From assembly GCA_009910795.1 (NCBI GenBank), contig VMEE01000079.1, forward strand, positions 60,424-124,423: a DNA stretch of 64,000 nucleotides, written 5' to 3'. Positions 53,214 through 63,920 of the stretch are shown piece by piece. The DNA is from Dehalobacter sp. CP. Its GTDB lineage: Bacteria > Bacillota_B > Desulfitobacteriia > Desulfitobacteriales > Syntrophobotulaceae. Each line of letters opens with the position of its first letter. The stretch's first letter is position 1. The notes beneath the pieces were generated by a model that saw only the letters and a program-made list of their open reading frames with translations, was not told where the DNA came from and searched no databases. Position numbers and translations under genes: made by a program.

Positions 53214-53652
53214 AGGAGACCGCAAGGAATATTTGGATCGGGCACTCAATATGTTGATGGATACTTCAGGGATTATGATTCAGCGTATTTCCAGCCTCTA
53301 TGAGACTGAACCCTGGGGCAATGTTGACCAGTCACCTTTCCTGAATATGGCCATTGGCATTGAAACGGAGCTGGATCCTTACGAACTGCTTGAGGTCTGC
53401 CAGCAAATTGAAATGTCTCTAGGAAGAAAACGACTGACTCATTGGGGGCCGCGCACCATTGATATCGATATTCTTTCCTATCAGGATTACGTGATTCAGA
53501 CTGAAAAACTGACAATTCCACATCCCTTTATGGAACAAAGAGAGTTCGTACTGGCTCCGCTAAGAGAAATAGCACCGGATTATATTCTGCAGTCAGGAAG
53601 AGTAATCGGAACTGTTCAAGGCGAAGGACTTATTAAAAAAATTAAAATATAG
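53182..53652 (+). CDS. folK: hydroxymethyl-dihydropterin pyrophosphokinase
   Basis: 156 residues: MRAFLSLGSNEGDRKEYLD, YETEPWGNVDQSPFLNM and the signature RTIDIDILSYQD with catalytic aspartates, then IPHPFMEQREFVLAPL. It activates the pterin with ATP for FolP. The start lies 32 bases inside folB after GGGAGAAAA. The next 245 bases carry a structured leader, not a gene. Confidence 0.96.
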   Translation: MRAFLSLGSNEGDRKEYLDRALNMLMDTSGIMIQRISSLYETEPWGNVDQSPFLNMAIGIETELDPYELLEVCQQIEMSLGRKRLTHWGPRTIDIDILSYQDYVIQTEKLTIPHPFMEQREFVLAPLREIAPDYILQSGRVIGTVQGEGLIKKIKI

Positions 53653-53728
53653 GTATAAATAAGATCAATACGTGTTAAGTAAAATTATTTTTCTTTATTA
53701 TTTCTCTTCTTTATCATATACTAAAGAG

Positions 53729-53897
53729 TAAGCTGCAGACGACATCTGTATAGGGTTGTACCGTAGCAGTTCGGCTATTTTTTATGACTGATCGGATCGT
53801 GCATCAACCGCTTGGATTATTACTACTGGGACGGTGAAGGCAGGGTAGTTGTTGAATTCGTTTATAACAATACACCTTCACCATGTGAGGTGTATTT
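53729..53897 (+). ncRNA. structured leader with terminator/sequestor before the DUF2520-panC-panD genes
   Basis: A candidate promoter -10 TATACT lies at 53717-53722. Downstream, stem A (53731-53771) has AGCTGC/GCAGTT outer and ACG/CGT, ACA/TGT inner helices with small purine bulges; stem B (53805-53854) has CAAC/GTTG and ACTAC/GTAGT helices. Finally AATACACCT (53869-53877) and AGGTGTATT (53888-53896) form a perfect 9-bp hairpin followed by a T-run; its right arm also contains the GAGGTG ribosome site. This is the layout of a regulated leader. The tandem bulged stems before a panC gene suggest the pan RNA motif, but I cannot verify the consensus. Confidence 0.5.
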
Positions 53898-54806
53898 TTG
53901 TTGTCAGAAAATACGATAAAATTTGGAATCATCGGAACTGGCGTGGTCGGGACATCTCTGGCGATTCTGTTGGAGAAAGCAGGGCTGGAGTGTATCGGAG
54001 TCCATACCCGCGGCAAAAGGTCATATGATCATTTTCGGAGATACTTGCCAAAAGAGCAGCTTGGATTGAGGCAGCTTGTGATGGAGTCAGATCTGATTTT
54101 TATTACGACTCAGGATTGCAACATTGAAGAAGCAGCAGCCAGACTTTCTCAGGAGAGGGATATTAAACCAGGTCAAATCTGGATCCACTGCTCAGGGTCT
54201 TTACCTTCGGGGGTCATGTGTCAGGATCCTGTACTGCCTGTCGGCTACCTGTCTCTGCATCCACTGCAGGCCTTTGCAAATATTGATACCGCGGTTTCCG
54301 TCATGAAGGGAACCTATTTTGGCATAGAAGGCAGCAGTCCGGAGGTTGAGCGCCAAGGGGAGAAACTGGTTATGTTATTAGGCGGAATCCCGCTAAAAAT
54401 TAATCCGATGAAAAAAAGCCTGTATCATGCCGGAGCAGTTGTTGTCTCAAACTATCTTGTTTCGCTGGTCCTACTGGCAGTCAAACTATTTGAGCAAGCC
54501 GGAATAGAGCGCGAAGACGCCTTGGCTGCCTTATTGCCGCTGTTAGACGGGTCCTGCCGGAATATAGACAAACTGGGGCTGCCTGGGGCGCTTACAGGGC
54601 CAATTGCCAGGGGAGATGCCGGAGTGGTCGCAAGACATCTCCAGAGCATGCCTGAAGAGATGAGGACGGTCTACAGAGAGCTTGGGAAGTTGGCCTTGGA
54701 ATTGGGAAAAGAAAAAAAACTGTTGGATAGGGTATCCTATCACCCAGAAGGTTTAAATGACCTGGAAGAACTTTTGAATGACTTAGGAAAGGAAACAAAG
54801 CAATGA
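53898..54806 (+). CDS. Rossmann-like DUF2520 protein, candidate ketopantoate reductase
   Basis: 302 residues. An N-terminal NAD(P)-binding fold (IKFGIIGTGVVGTSLAILLEKAG) and a helical C-terminal DUF2520 domain (about 165-290; KKSLYHAGAVVVSNYLVSLV...GLPGALTGPIARGDAGVVARHL). The overall plan is like 6-phosphogluconate dehydrogenase-type reductases, including ketopantoate reductase. It overlaps panC by four bases (ATGA) under a shared leader, and no panE is seen, so reduction of ketopantoate is a plausible but unproven role. Starts are TTG 53898 or TTG 53901, five and eight bases after GAGGTG. Confidence 0.82.
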   Translation: MLSENTIKFGIIGTGVVGTSLAILLEKAGLECIGVHTRGKRSYDHFRRYLPKEQLGLRQLVMESDLIFITTQDCNIEEAAARLSQERDIKPGQIWIHCSGSLPSGVMCQDPVLPVGYLSLHPLQAFANIDTAVSVMKGTYFGIEGSSPEVERQGEKLVMLLGGIPLKINPMKKSLYHAGAVVVSNYLVSLVLLAVKLFEQAGIEREDALAALLPLLDGSCRNIDKLGLPGALTGPIARGDAGVVARHLQSMPEEMRTVYRELGKLALELGKEKKLLDRVSYHPEGLNDLEELLNDLGKETKQ

Positions 54807-55666
54807 TCATTGCCGAAAAAATAGCTGAAACAAGAGAAAAAATAGCATCAGCCAAACAGCAGGGAAAAGCTGTTGTCCTTGTACCCACGATGGGCTTCTT
54901 GCATGAAGGCCATCTGTCCATGGTCAAAATAGCCAGAAATCAGGATCCGAATCACAAAAAAACCTATATTGTGATGAGTATATTTGTGAATCCCTTACAG
55001 TTTGGTCCCAATGAGGATTATGAGAAATATCCGCGTGATCTTGCCAGGGATTCGGGACTCGCCGAACAGGCAGGAGTAGACTTGTTATTTGCTCCTTCGG
55101 TCGCGGAAATGTATCCGGACGGAAAAAGCCTTACGGCAGTTCAGGTATACCAGATCACCGAGGTCCTCTGCGGAGCCAGCCGTCAGGGACACTTTCAGGG
55201 AGTAGCAACTGTTGTGACAAAACTTTTTAATATTATTCAACCTGATGAAGCCTATTTTGGCTTAAAAGATTACCAGCAGGTTGCTGTCATCAAACAAATG
55301 ACAAAAGATTTAAATAGCTCTGTTAAAATCGTGGCCTTCCCGACGGTCCGAGAAAGCGATGGACTCGCCAAGAGTTCCAGAAACGCTTATTTGAGCAGTG
55401 AAGACCGGAGGCAAGCCCCGGTGTTGTTCCGTTCATTGCAGGAAGCGGAGGCACGAATTATTGAAGGTGAGACCTGCGCTGAAGTTGTCAGAGAAGAGAT
55501 CAGACAGAGAATAAGCAGTGAATCAAACGGGAAAATTGATTATGTAGAAATAAGAAAAGCGGACAATCTTGCAGCTGTCGACAGTATTGACTGCCCTGTT
55601 GTGATTGCTCTTGCCGTACGTTTTGGCACAACGCGCTTGATTGATAATATTGTCGTGGAGGTGTGA
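54803..55666 (+). CDS. panC: pantothenate synthetase
   Basis: 287 residues: VVLVPTMGFLHEGHLSMVKIA, VNPLQFGPNEDYEKYPRD, QGHFQGVATVVTKLFNI and FGLKDYQQVAVI, then VRESDGLAKSSRNAYLS, all standard PanC motifs. It joins pantoate and beta-alanine with ATP. The start overlaps the preceding gene stop (ATGA). panD follows six bases later; panB is not in the window. Confidence 0.96.
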   Translation: MIIAEKIAETREKIASAKQQGKAVVLVPTMGFLHEGHLSMVKIARNQDPNHKKTYIVMSIFVNPLQFGPNEDYEKYPRDLARDSGLAEQAGVDLLFAPSVAEMYPDGKSLTAVQVYQITEVLCGASRQGHFQGVATVVTKLFNIIQPDEAYFGLKDYQQVAVIKQMTKDLNSSVKIVAFPTVRESDGLAKSSRNAYLSSEDRRQAPVLFRSLQEAEARIIEGETCAEVVREEIRQRISSESNGKIDYVEIRKADNLAAVDSIDCPVVIALAVRFGTTRLIDNIVVEV

Positions 55667-55672
55667 GAAAAA

Positions 55673-56056
55673 ATGTTCAGAAATATGATGAAATCAAAGA
55701 TCCATAAAGCCAGGGTTACTGAAGCCAACCTGAATTATGTGGGAAGCATAACGATAGACCGCAGCCTGATGGAGCAGGCCGATATTCTGGAAAATGAGAA
55801 AGTTCAGGTCGTTAACCTGAATAATGGAGCAAGGCTGGAAACGTATGTTATTCCAGGAGAGGAGAATTCCGGAATAATCTGTCTAAATGGAGCAGCAGCC
55901 AGGCTGGTCCAGGTCGGGGATCAGGTGATTATTATTTCCTATGGGCTGTTTTCCGATGAAGAAAGCAAAGGATATACACCGAAAATTGTTTTTGTCGACG
56001 AAAAGAACCAGCCGGCCAGAATCGATGATGTTGAAGTGCACGGCGTACAGGCTTGA
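55673..56056 (+). CDS. panD: aspartate 1-decarboxylase (pyruvoyl enzyme precursor)
   Basis: 127 residues. The self-cleavage site is Gly24-Ser25 in NYVGSITID, at the same position as in E. coli PanD; Ser25 becomes the pyruvoyl group. [20 protein letters not shown] is the conserved core. It makes beta-alanine for PanC. GGAGG lies 11 bases before the ATG, in the panC end. Confidence 0.96.
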   Translation: MFRNMMKSKIHKARVTEANLNYVGSITIDRSLMEQADILENEKVQVVNLNNGARLETYVIPGEENSGIICLNGAAARLVQVGDQVIIISYGLFSDEESKGYTPKIVFVDEKNQPARIDDVEVHGVQA

Positions 56057-56118
56057 CACATTTTATGTCGAAGAATAGAATTAGAAAAAGGTCTACGAGC
56101 GAAAGGAGAGGCTGATAA

Positions 56119-57039
56119 ATGGATAATGGCGAACGCAAAGATCAGCTGATCAATGATATAAATGCTCTGCGCAAGCAAAGAAAAGCGGTAATTCTTGCCC
56201 ATTATTACCAGCCGGGGGACATTCAGGATATTGCGGATTTTGTCGGAGATTCACTTCAGCTCGCCCAGCAGGCTGCCCGGACAGATGCAGATGTCATCGT
56301 ATTCTGCGGGGTCCATTTTATGGCAGAAAGTGCTGCAATCCTATCCCCGGAGAAGACTGTCCTGCTTCCCGAACCTTCGGCCGGCTGCCCAATGGCTGAC
56401 ATGGTCGAAGCAAACCGGCTCAGAGAGGCGAAGGCCAAATTGCCCGGTGTAAAGGTGGTCTGTTATGTTAATTCATCCGCAGAGGTGAAAGCCGAAAGCG
56501 ATATTTGCTGTACATCATCCAATGCAGAGAAAATTGTTCAATCTCTTGGAAAAGAGGAGATCCTGTTTGTGCCTGACGGCAACCTCGGCGGATATATTGC
56601 AGCCAAAACGAACAGAAAGATTAACCTGTGGCCGGGATTCTGTCCGACCCATCATAGGCTCGCCAGGGAGGATATCTTAAAGGCGCGGGAGGAACATCGG
56701 GGAGCAAAAGTTCTGGTTCATCCTGAATGCCGCGAGGAAGTCTGGCGGGAAGCCGATTATGTTGGCTCTACTGCCGGAATTATTAAGTATGCAGAAGATT
56801 CGACGGACACCGAATTTATTATTGGAACGGAATGTGGCATTTTGCATGAACTTACTAAACGCTGTCCTGGAAAACAATTTTATATGGCTTCAGCATATAT
56901 GATCTGCCCGAATATGAAAAAGATCAGCTTGCAGAAGGTCAAGGATGCCCTTTCAAACATGGTACCGGTCGTTACTGTGTCAAAAGAAATCAGAGAGAAG
57001 GCGGTCTGCGCGCTGGAAAGAATGCTGGCCGTCCAATAA
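56119..57039 (+). CDS. nadA: quinolinate synthase A
   Basis: 306 residues: AVILAHYYQPGDIQDIADFVGDS, the cysteine-containing PSAGCPMADM, VHPECREEVW and the C-terminal ICPNMKKISLQKV, consistent with the [4Fe-4S] ligands of NadA. It condenses iminoaspartate with dihydroxyacetone phosphate to quinolinate. AAAGGAGAGG precedes the ATG. It is followed by nadB and nadC, the rest of de novo NAD synthesis. Confidence 0.96.
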   Translation: MDNGERKDQLINDINALRKQRKAVILAHYYQPGDIQDIADFVGDSLQLAQQAARTDADVIVFCGVHFMAESAAILSPEKTVLLPEPSAGCPMADMVEANRLREAKAKLPGVKVVCYVNSSAEVKAESDICCTSSNAEKIVQSLGKEEILFVPDGNLGGYIAAKTNRKINLWPGFCPTHHRLAREDILKAREEHRGAKVLVHPECREEVWREADYVGSTAGIIKYAEDSTDTEFIIGTECGILHELTKRCPGKQFYMASAYMICPNMKKISLQKVKDALSNMVPVVTVSKEIREKAVCALERMLAVQ

Positions 57040-57071
57040 TGAACATATAACATTGAGGATGAGTAAGAGAT

Positions 57072-58685
57072 ATGAATGAGAATGAATATCTGATTCCCTG
57101 GGACAAGGATAAGCTTGAGATCTTTCAGACCGAAGTGCTTATTCTCGGAAGCGGAATTGCGGGATTGTTTGCAGCAATCAAACTTTGTCCCAAATATGAA
57201 GTAACCGTTCTGACCAAGAAAGATGTGATGGCAAGCAACACTGAGCATGCCCAGGGAGGTATTGCCGTTGCTCTTAATGAGGATGACTCTCCTGAATTTC
57301 ACTATGGCGATACCATTAAAGCCGGAGCAGGGCTATGCAACCTGAAAGCAGTCAAGATCCTGGCTGAGAAAGGACCGGAGTGTGTCAGTAAGCTGATTGA
57401 TTTTGGCACCAAATTTGATGAAAGCAATAATAAACTGGACTTTACGCGGGAAGGTGCCCATAGCAAAAGCAGGGTACTACATGCTCACGGTGATGCCACC
57501 GGCGGAGAAATAGAACGTGCCCTGGTAGAAGTTGTGCATTCCAGCCCGATTACCGTTAAAGAAAACTATTATTTAATTGACTTTGTTAAGAACAGTAAAG
57601 CAGAGGTCTGCGGAGCTCTGGTGCTCAACAATATTACCTTGGCAATGGAAATATGGCTGGCTAAAGCCGTTATCCTGGCCACGGGCGGTGCAGGTCAGAT
57701 GTATAAGCATACGACCAATCCTGCGGTTGCGACAGGAGACGGGATAGCTGCTGCTTATCGGGCAGGAGCCGAACTTATGGATATGGAATTTATTCAATTC
57801 CATCCCACGGCCCTGCTGCTACCGGGAGCACCCAATTTTTTAATTTCGGAGGCAGCCAGAGGAGAGGGAGCTGTACTGGTGAACTCACGTGGAGAACGTT
57901 TTATGGAGGGTGTTCCCGGTAAAGAGCTTGCTCCGAGGGATGTTGTATCAAGGGAGATCTGGAAGCAGATGCAGACAGGACAGGTCTATCTCGATTTCAG
58001 CCCGATGGGACACTCCAAAGTCGAACAAAGGTTTCCAGGAATCTATAAAACCTGTCTGAATTATGGCGTTGATATTTCTACAGATCCAGTACCGGTTGGC
58101 CCTGCTGCGCATTACTTAATGGGCGGAGTCCGCATCAATGAATTTGGTGAAACGAATTTGCCAAATCTTTTTGCTTGCGGTGAATGTGCCTGTAATGGCG
58201 TTCATGGTGCCAACAGGCTCGCCAGCAACTCCTTGTTGGACGGATTAGTATTTGCTTCAACCATTTCTGATACAATCAATCAGAAGATTGGCGAAATGCC
58301 CAACCCGGAAGATGTTTTGCCGTATGAAGGCTACCCCGGTGAATGTGATGTCCGGGATTCCGCTGCAGACCCGGCTACTCTGAAAGAAGAACTGCAGAAT
58401 ATTTTATGGGATAAAGTCGGAATCATTCGGGATGAAGAACATTTGCGGCAGGCACAGGCGGAATTAAATCAATTGATGGAACGGTTTAACCCCCATTCTG
58501 AAGTACCGGAACTCGAGCTTGGCAATATGCTTGCGATTGGAATGGTGATTATCAAGGCTGCTTTGGCACGTGAAGAAAGCAGAGGGGGTCATTTCCGACG
58601 GGATTTCCCGAATGCGGAGGAATACTGGCAAAAGCATTCTGTCTATATGAAGGGGGATCATCATGTTCGCTACGTTTCAATATGA
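57072..58685 (+). CDS. nadB: L-aspartate oxidase
   Basis: 537 residues of the FAD-dependent fumarate reductase/NadB family: VLILGSGIAGLFAAIKL (FAD site), SNTEHAQGGIAVAL, VILATGGAGQMYKHTTNP, GEGAVLVNSRGERFM and ACGECACNGVHGANRLASNS. It oxidises aspartate to iminoaspartate; in an anaerobe fumarate or another acceptor replaces oxygen. It ends 23 bases inside nadC. Confidence 0.96.
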   Translation: MNENEYLIPWDKDKLEIFQTEVLILGSGIAGLFAAIKLCPKYEVTVLTKKDVMASNTEHAQGGIAVALNEDDSPEFHYGDTIKAGAGLCNLKAVKILAEKGPECVSKLIDFGTKFDESNNKLDFTREGAHSKSRVLHAHGDATGGEIERALVEVVHSSPITVKENYYLIDFVKNSKAEVCGALVLNNITLAMEIWLAKAVILATGGAGQMYKHTTNPAVATGDGIAAAYRAGAELMDMEFIQFHPTALLLPGAPNFLISEAARGEGAVLVNSRGERFMEGVPGKELAPRDVVSREIWKQMQTGQVYLDFSPMGHSKVEQRFPGIYKTCLNYGVDISTDPVPVGPAAHYLMGGVRINEFGETNLPNLFACGECACNGVHGANRLASNSLLDGLVFASTISDTINQKIGEMPNPEDVLPYEGYPGECDVRDSAADPATLKEELQNILWDKVGIIRDEEHLRQAQAELNQLMERFNPHSEVPELELGNMLAIGMVIIKAALAREESRGGHFRRDFPNAEEYWQKHSVYMKGDHHVRYVSI

Positions 58686-59541
58686 AGAATTGATTGAACG
58701 TGCTTTAAAAGAAGATATTGGTACCGGAGATATCAGTACGCTGATCATTCCTGAAGATTACCAGAGTGAAGCCAGAATCTATGCCAAAGCACATGGGATT
58801 GTCTGCGGCCTTTTTATTGCTGAGATGACTTTTAAGAAGATAGATCCGTGCCTAGACGTTCAGATACAGGTTGAAGACGGAGACAGTATCGGACCAGGGA
58901 CCCTGATCATGAAAATTAATGGTTCACTGGCAGGAATCCTTCAAGCTGAAAGAACTGTACTTAATTTCATTCAGCATCTTTCAGGAATATCTAGTATTAC
59001 AAGAAGATTTGTCGAACTTGTATCTGATTTAGGCGTTAAGGTCACAGATACGCGCAAAACGATGCCGGGTATGAGAAACTTGCAGAAATACGCTGTCAGG
59101 GTCGGCGGAGGAACGAACCACCGTTTTGGTTTGTATGATGCCGTTATGCTTAAGGATAATCATCTGGACGCAATCGGAAATCTGGCTGAGGCTGTTCAAA
59201 AAATTAAAACAAAAGTTGGCCATATGGTTAAAATAGAGGTTGAATGTGAAACGCTGGAACAGGTACGGGAAGCCGTTCTGAGCGGCGTTGACGTGATTAT
59301 GCTTGATAATATGTCCCTGCAGGATATGAAAACAGCGGTTCAGTATATTAACCACCGGGTTGTCGTAGAGGCGTCTGGAGGAGTTAGGGAAGACACAGTG
59401 CGTCAAATTGCCGAGACAGGAGTGGACATTATTTCAGTAGGCAGGCTTACGCATTCGGTCGAAGCGATTGATTTCTCAATGGTCGTTGATGATTTTAAAC
59501 CGTCTATTCAGAAGCACCTTCATTCTACTGAAAAAATATAA
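58663..59541 (+). CDS. nadC: nicotinate-nucleotide pyrophosphorylase (quinolinate phosphoribosyltransferase)
   Basis: 292 residues: [53 protein letters not shown] and [12 protein letters not shown] are the NadC signature blocks. It forms nicotinate mononucleotide from quinolinate and PRPP. AGGGGG precedes the ATG, within the nadB end. The coupled nadABC order matches many clostridia. Confidence 0.96.
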   Translation: MFATFQYEELIERALKEDIGTGDISTLIIPEDYQSEARIYAKAHGIVCGLFIAEMTFKKIDPCLDVQIQVEDGDSIGPGTLIMKINGSLAGILQAERTVLNFIQHLSGISSITRRFVELVSDLGVKVTDTRKTMPGMRNLQKYAVRVGGGTNHRFGLYDAVMLKDNHLDAIGNLAEAVQKIKTKVGHMVKIEVECETLEQVREAVLSGVDVIMLDNMSLQDMKTAVQYINHRVVVEASGGVREDTVRQIAETGVDIISVGRLTHSVEAIDFSMVVDDFKPSIQKHLHSTEKI

Positions 59542-59576
59542 TCTGCACTTATCCGGTTGTAAAGGAGGCGGGTACA

Positions 59577-60344
59577 ATGATTCTGGTCATCGATATCGGG
59601 AATACGAATATTGTACTTGGTGTTTACCAGGACCGTGAGCTTATGCATTACTGGAGAATTTCTACGGAAAAAAACAATACATCGGATGAATATGCGTCGA
59701 CAATTAAAAATTTATTTAGTTTTCACGATTGGTCTTTCAGCAATATATCTGGGGCTATTATTTCTTCGGTTGTACCGCCTGTGACGCCTGCGCTGGAACA
59801 GATGATCAAAAAGTATTTCAGCGTAACCCCTATTATTGTTGGCCCGGGCGTGAAGACGGGCATTTCCATTAATATTGATAATCCCAGGGAGCTCGGTGCA
59901 GACAGGATTGTCAACGCTGTTGCTGCCTATACCAAGTATGGCGGGCCATTAGTTATTGTTGATTTTGGTACGGCAACAACTTTTTGCGCCGTCAGTGAAA
60001 AGGGAGAGTACTTAGGAGGCGCGATTGCACCTGGAATCGGGATTTCCACTGAGGCGCTCTACCAAAAAGCTTCAAAATTGCCTAGAGTAGAGATTATTAA
60101 GACCAAAAACGTCATCGGCAAAAATACAGTCAACGGTATGCAAGCGGGAATATATCATGGATTTTGCGGGCAGATTGACCGTATTGTCGAGCTGATGAAA
60201 AAAGAACTTGGCGGAAAAATTAAAGTTATTGCAACCGGGGGTCTGGCTGAACTGATTGCCGGGGATTCCAAAATGATCGATATGATTGATCCTTTTTTAA
60301 CGTTGGAAGGACTTTTGTATATTTATGAAAGAAATTTACGGTAA
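59577..60344 (+). CDS. coaX: type III pantothenate kinase
   Basis: 255 residues of the ASKHA fold: [18 protein letters not shown] at the start, [34 protein letters not shown] and [12 protein letters not shown]. CoaX phosphorylates pantothenate, the first step of CoA synthesis, linking to panC and panD upstream. AAAGGAGG is before the ATG. In B. subtilis coaX also lies just after ftsH. Confidence 0.95.
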   Translation: MILVIDIGNTNIVLGVYQDRELMHYWRISTEKNNTSDEYASTIKNLFSFHDWSFSNISGAIISSVVPPVTPALEQMIKKYFSVTPIIVGPGVKTGISINIDNPRELGADRIVNAVAAYTKYGGPLVIVDFGTATTFCAVSEKGEYLGGAIAPGIGISTEALYQKASKLPRVEIIKTKNVIGKNTVNGMQAGIYHGFCGQIDRIVELMKKELGGKIKVIATGGLAELIAGDSKMIDMIDPFLTLEGLLYIYERNLR

Positions 60345-60364
60345 TTATATACATTGAGGTAAAA

Positions 60365-61342
60365 ATGAAATTAGGGAAGTATTATTTGTCAGATAAGCCT
60401 GTTTTTATGGCCCCGATGGCAGGGATAACGGATAAGGCCTTTCGGGAAATCATCCGGCTCACAGGCGGCAAATACGTCATAACGGAAATGATCAGCGATA
60501 AAGCACTGCTGCATCATAATGCCAAGACATTTAAAATGCTTGATCTAAAAGGAGAAGAAGAACCCCGAATTGTTCAGCTTTTTGGATCCGAACCTGTCCC
60601 AATGGCCAGAGCAGCTGAAATAGCTGAAACATATGGAGCTGATATCATAGACATTAATATGGGATGTCCGACACCAAAGATTGTGAAAAATGGTGAAGGA
60701 GCATCCCTTCTTCGAAACATTCCGTTAGCGATAGAAATTGTCTCCGAAGTGGTAAAGGCTGTTAGGGTTCCTGTTACCGTTAAAATCCGCCTGGGATGGG
60801 ATAGCTCCACTATCGTTGCGCTTGAACTGGCGCCAATGTTAGAGCAGGCAGGAGTCAGCATGCTGACAGTTCATGCCCGGACCAGAGAACAATATTATTC
60901 CGGCAAGGCTGACTGGGAATGGATCAGTAAAATTAAAGCAAGAATTGGCATACCTGTGATTGGGAATGGGGATGTTCTATCTCCGGAAGATGCGCTGAAA
61001 ATGATTCAGCTTACCGGATGCGATGGAGTCATGATAGCGAGGGGAGCTTTAGGAAATCCATGGCTGATTGGCAGATCCCAATATTATCTCGATACGGAAA
61101 CACTTCCACAGGAACCTGGCAATAGAGAAAAACTTAGAATACTTATTCAGCATTTTGAAAAGATTATTGAATATAAAGGCGAAAGAACCGGCGTACAGGA
61201 GATCCGCAAACACGCTTCCTGGTATATCAAGGGTATGAGGAAAGCAGCAGAGTACCGGAACCAGATCATGAAAATCAAAAGTTACCAGGAAATGAAGACG
61301 TTGTTTTCAGGCATTTACGCGATGGAATGCCCGGACCATTGA
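60365..61342 (+). CDS. dusB: tRNA-dihydrouridine synthase B
   Basis: 325 residues: PVFMAPMAGITDKAFREIIR, DINMGCPTPKIVKNGEGASLL (the catalytic cysteine of Dus enzymes is in MGCP), LTVHARTREQYYSGKADW and GVMIARGALGNPW. An FMN enzyme reducing uridines in tRNA. dusB before lysS and the rrn operon is the B. subtilis order. The 184 bases to greA hold the greA promoter and leader. Confidence 0.95.
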   Translation: MKLGKYYLSDKPVFMAPMAGITDKAFREIIRLTGGKYVITEMISDKALLHHNAKTFKMLDLKGEEEPRIVQLFGSEPVPMARAAEIAETYGADIIDINMGCPTPKIVKNGEGASLLRNIPLAIEIVSEVVKAVRVPVTVKIRLGWDSSTIVALELAPMLEQAGVSMLTVHARTREQYYSGKADWEWISKIKARIGIPVIGNGDVLSPEDALKMIQLTGCDGVMIARGALGNPWLIGRSQYYLDTETLPQEPGNREKLRILIQHFEKIIEYKGERTGVQEIRKHASWYIKGMRKAAEYRNQIMKIKSYQEMKTLFSGIYAMECPDH

Positions 61343-61372
61343 TCCGGCTATCAAAATATTAAGTAAATTTGC

Positions 61373-61401
61373 TTGACAATAAAATGGAGGTTCCTTATAA
61401 T
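61373..61401 (+). promoter_or_regulatory. consensus sigma-A promoter of greA
   Basis: A perfect TTGACA (61373-61378) and a perfect TATAAT (61396-61401) are 17 bases apart, the strongest promoter match in the window. The start near 61408 leaves a leader of about 119 bases before greA. Confidence 0.9.
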
Positions 61402-61526
61402 TACGAGTATTAAAAAGCTAGGAAGAGATTTACAGTGTATATTTTATTTTACTTGTGTATATAATGTCTCACATAAAAGGATTCAAAAAAATTACCTCAT
61501 AAGAGAAAGAGGGAGGGGTATTTTTT

Positions 61527-61997
61527 ATGCCCGAAAAAGAAGTCATTTTAACACTTGATGGTTTGAAGAAACTGGAAGAAGAACTGGAGATTCTAAAGAC
61601 CCAAAGAAGGAGAGAAGTTGCTGAAAGGATTAAACAAGCCATTGAGTTTGGAGATATATCCGAAAACTCAGAATATGAAGATGCTAAAAATGAACAGGCT
61701 TTTATCGAAGGCAGGATCATTACTCTCGAGAAAATGCTGAGAAATGCCAGAGTCATTGACGACAATGATGAAAAAGACCATGTTGCCATAGGAAGTACAG
61801 TACTGTTAAAAGATGTTGAATATGGGGACGAAGAAGAGTATACCATCGTCGGCTCGGCAGAGGCAGATCCGGCAGTCAATAAAATTTCCAATGAATCACC
61901 GGTTGGCAAAGCTGTTCTTGGACAAATTAAAGGCAGCGTTGTTGAGGTTAATGTTCCGGCAGGAATGCTTCGTTATGAAATTGTAGATATCCGCTAG
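61527..61997 (+). CDS. greA: transcription elongation factor GreA
   Basis: 156 residues. The N-terminal coiled-coil [20 protein letters not shown]...[19 protein letters not shown] carries the acidic tip, and the C-terminal globular domain includes [17 protein letters not shown]. It rescues backtracked RNA polymerase by stimulating transcript cleavage. GGGAGGGG lies before the ATG. It is driven by a consensus promoter and has a long leader. Confidence 0.96.
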   Translation: MPEKEVILTLDGLKKLEEELEILKTQRRREVAERIKQAIEFGDISENSEYEDAKNEQAFIEGRIITLEKMLRNARVIDDNDEKDHVAIGSTVLLKDVEYGDEEEYTIVGSAEADPAVNKISNESPVGKAVLGQIKGSVVEVNVPAGMLRYEIVDIR

Positions 61998-62067
61998 TTT
62001 ATTTGCTGCTTTCTATTAAAAATTTGTTCGTTCAATGGTCCATTTCAACAAAATGAAGCTGAATTTT

Positions 62068-62100
62068 AGCCCGTAATACCGCGTGATGGTGTTACGGGCT
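62068..62100 (+). other. 13-bp hairpin between greA and lysS without U-run
   Basis: AGCCCGTAATACC (62068-62080) pairs with GGTGTTACGGGCT (62088-62100) with one mismatch around a 7-base loop. No T-run follows on either strand, so it is not a standard intrinsic terminator; it may stabilise the greA mRNA end. Confidence 0.5.
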
Positions 62101-62138
62101 GGATAGTGTTTACGGGGTACTAGTTGGATAGCCTCGTT

Positions 62139-63655
<1,517 letters not shown>

Positions 63656-63766
63656 TATAAATGAATATTTAATTAAGAAAATGATTATCCTTTAGATATT
63701 CGTAGAATTTTGTAGAAAAAACGAAGCATTCTTGACCTAGTGATGTTTAAACTGGGATTAAGATGC

Positions 63767-63795
63767 TTGAAAGGTTCCGGTAACTTTGTTATTAT
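63767..63795 (+). promoter_or_regulatory. rrn operon promoter
   Basis: TTGAAA (63767-63772) and TATTAT (63790-63795) are 17 bases apart, followed by a leader of about 120 bases with a GCTCG/CGAGC hairpin (about 63804-63821) and GGTCATTGAAAACTGAACA, a typical pre-16S leader string. A further TTGACC at 63732 may mark a second, weaker promoter. The 265 bases between lysS and the 16S gene hold no coding frame. Confidence 0.6.
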
Positions 63796-63920
63796 AACTA
63801 AGCGCTCGGGACACAGCGAGCCAAAAGGTCATTGAAAACTGAACAACAAGAATGAATTAAAAAGCTAGACTCGTCAATGAATTTTAGTAAAACAAGAGCT
63901 GAATCAAGCTCCGTAAATAG

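Noticed and set aside
53729..53897. T-box leader before the DUF2520-panC genes
   Set aside because: There is no AGGGTGGNACCGCG-type T-box sequence and no aminoacyl-tRNA or amino-acid gene downstream.
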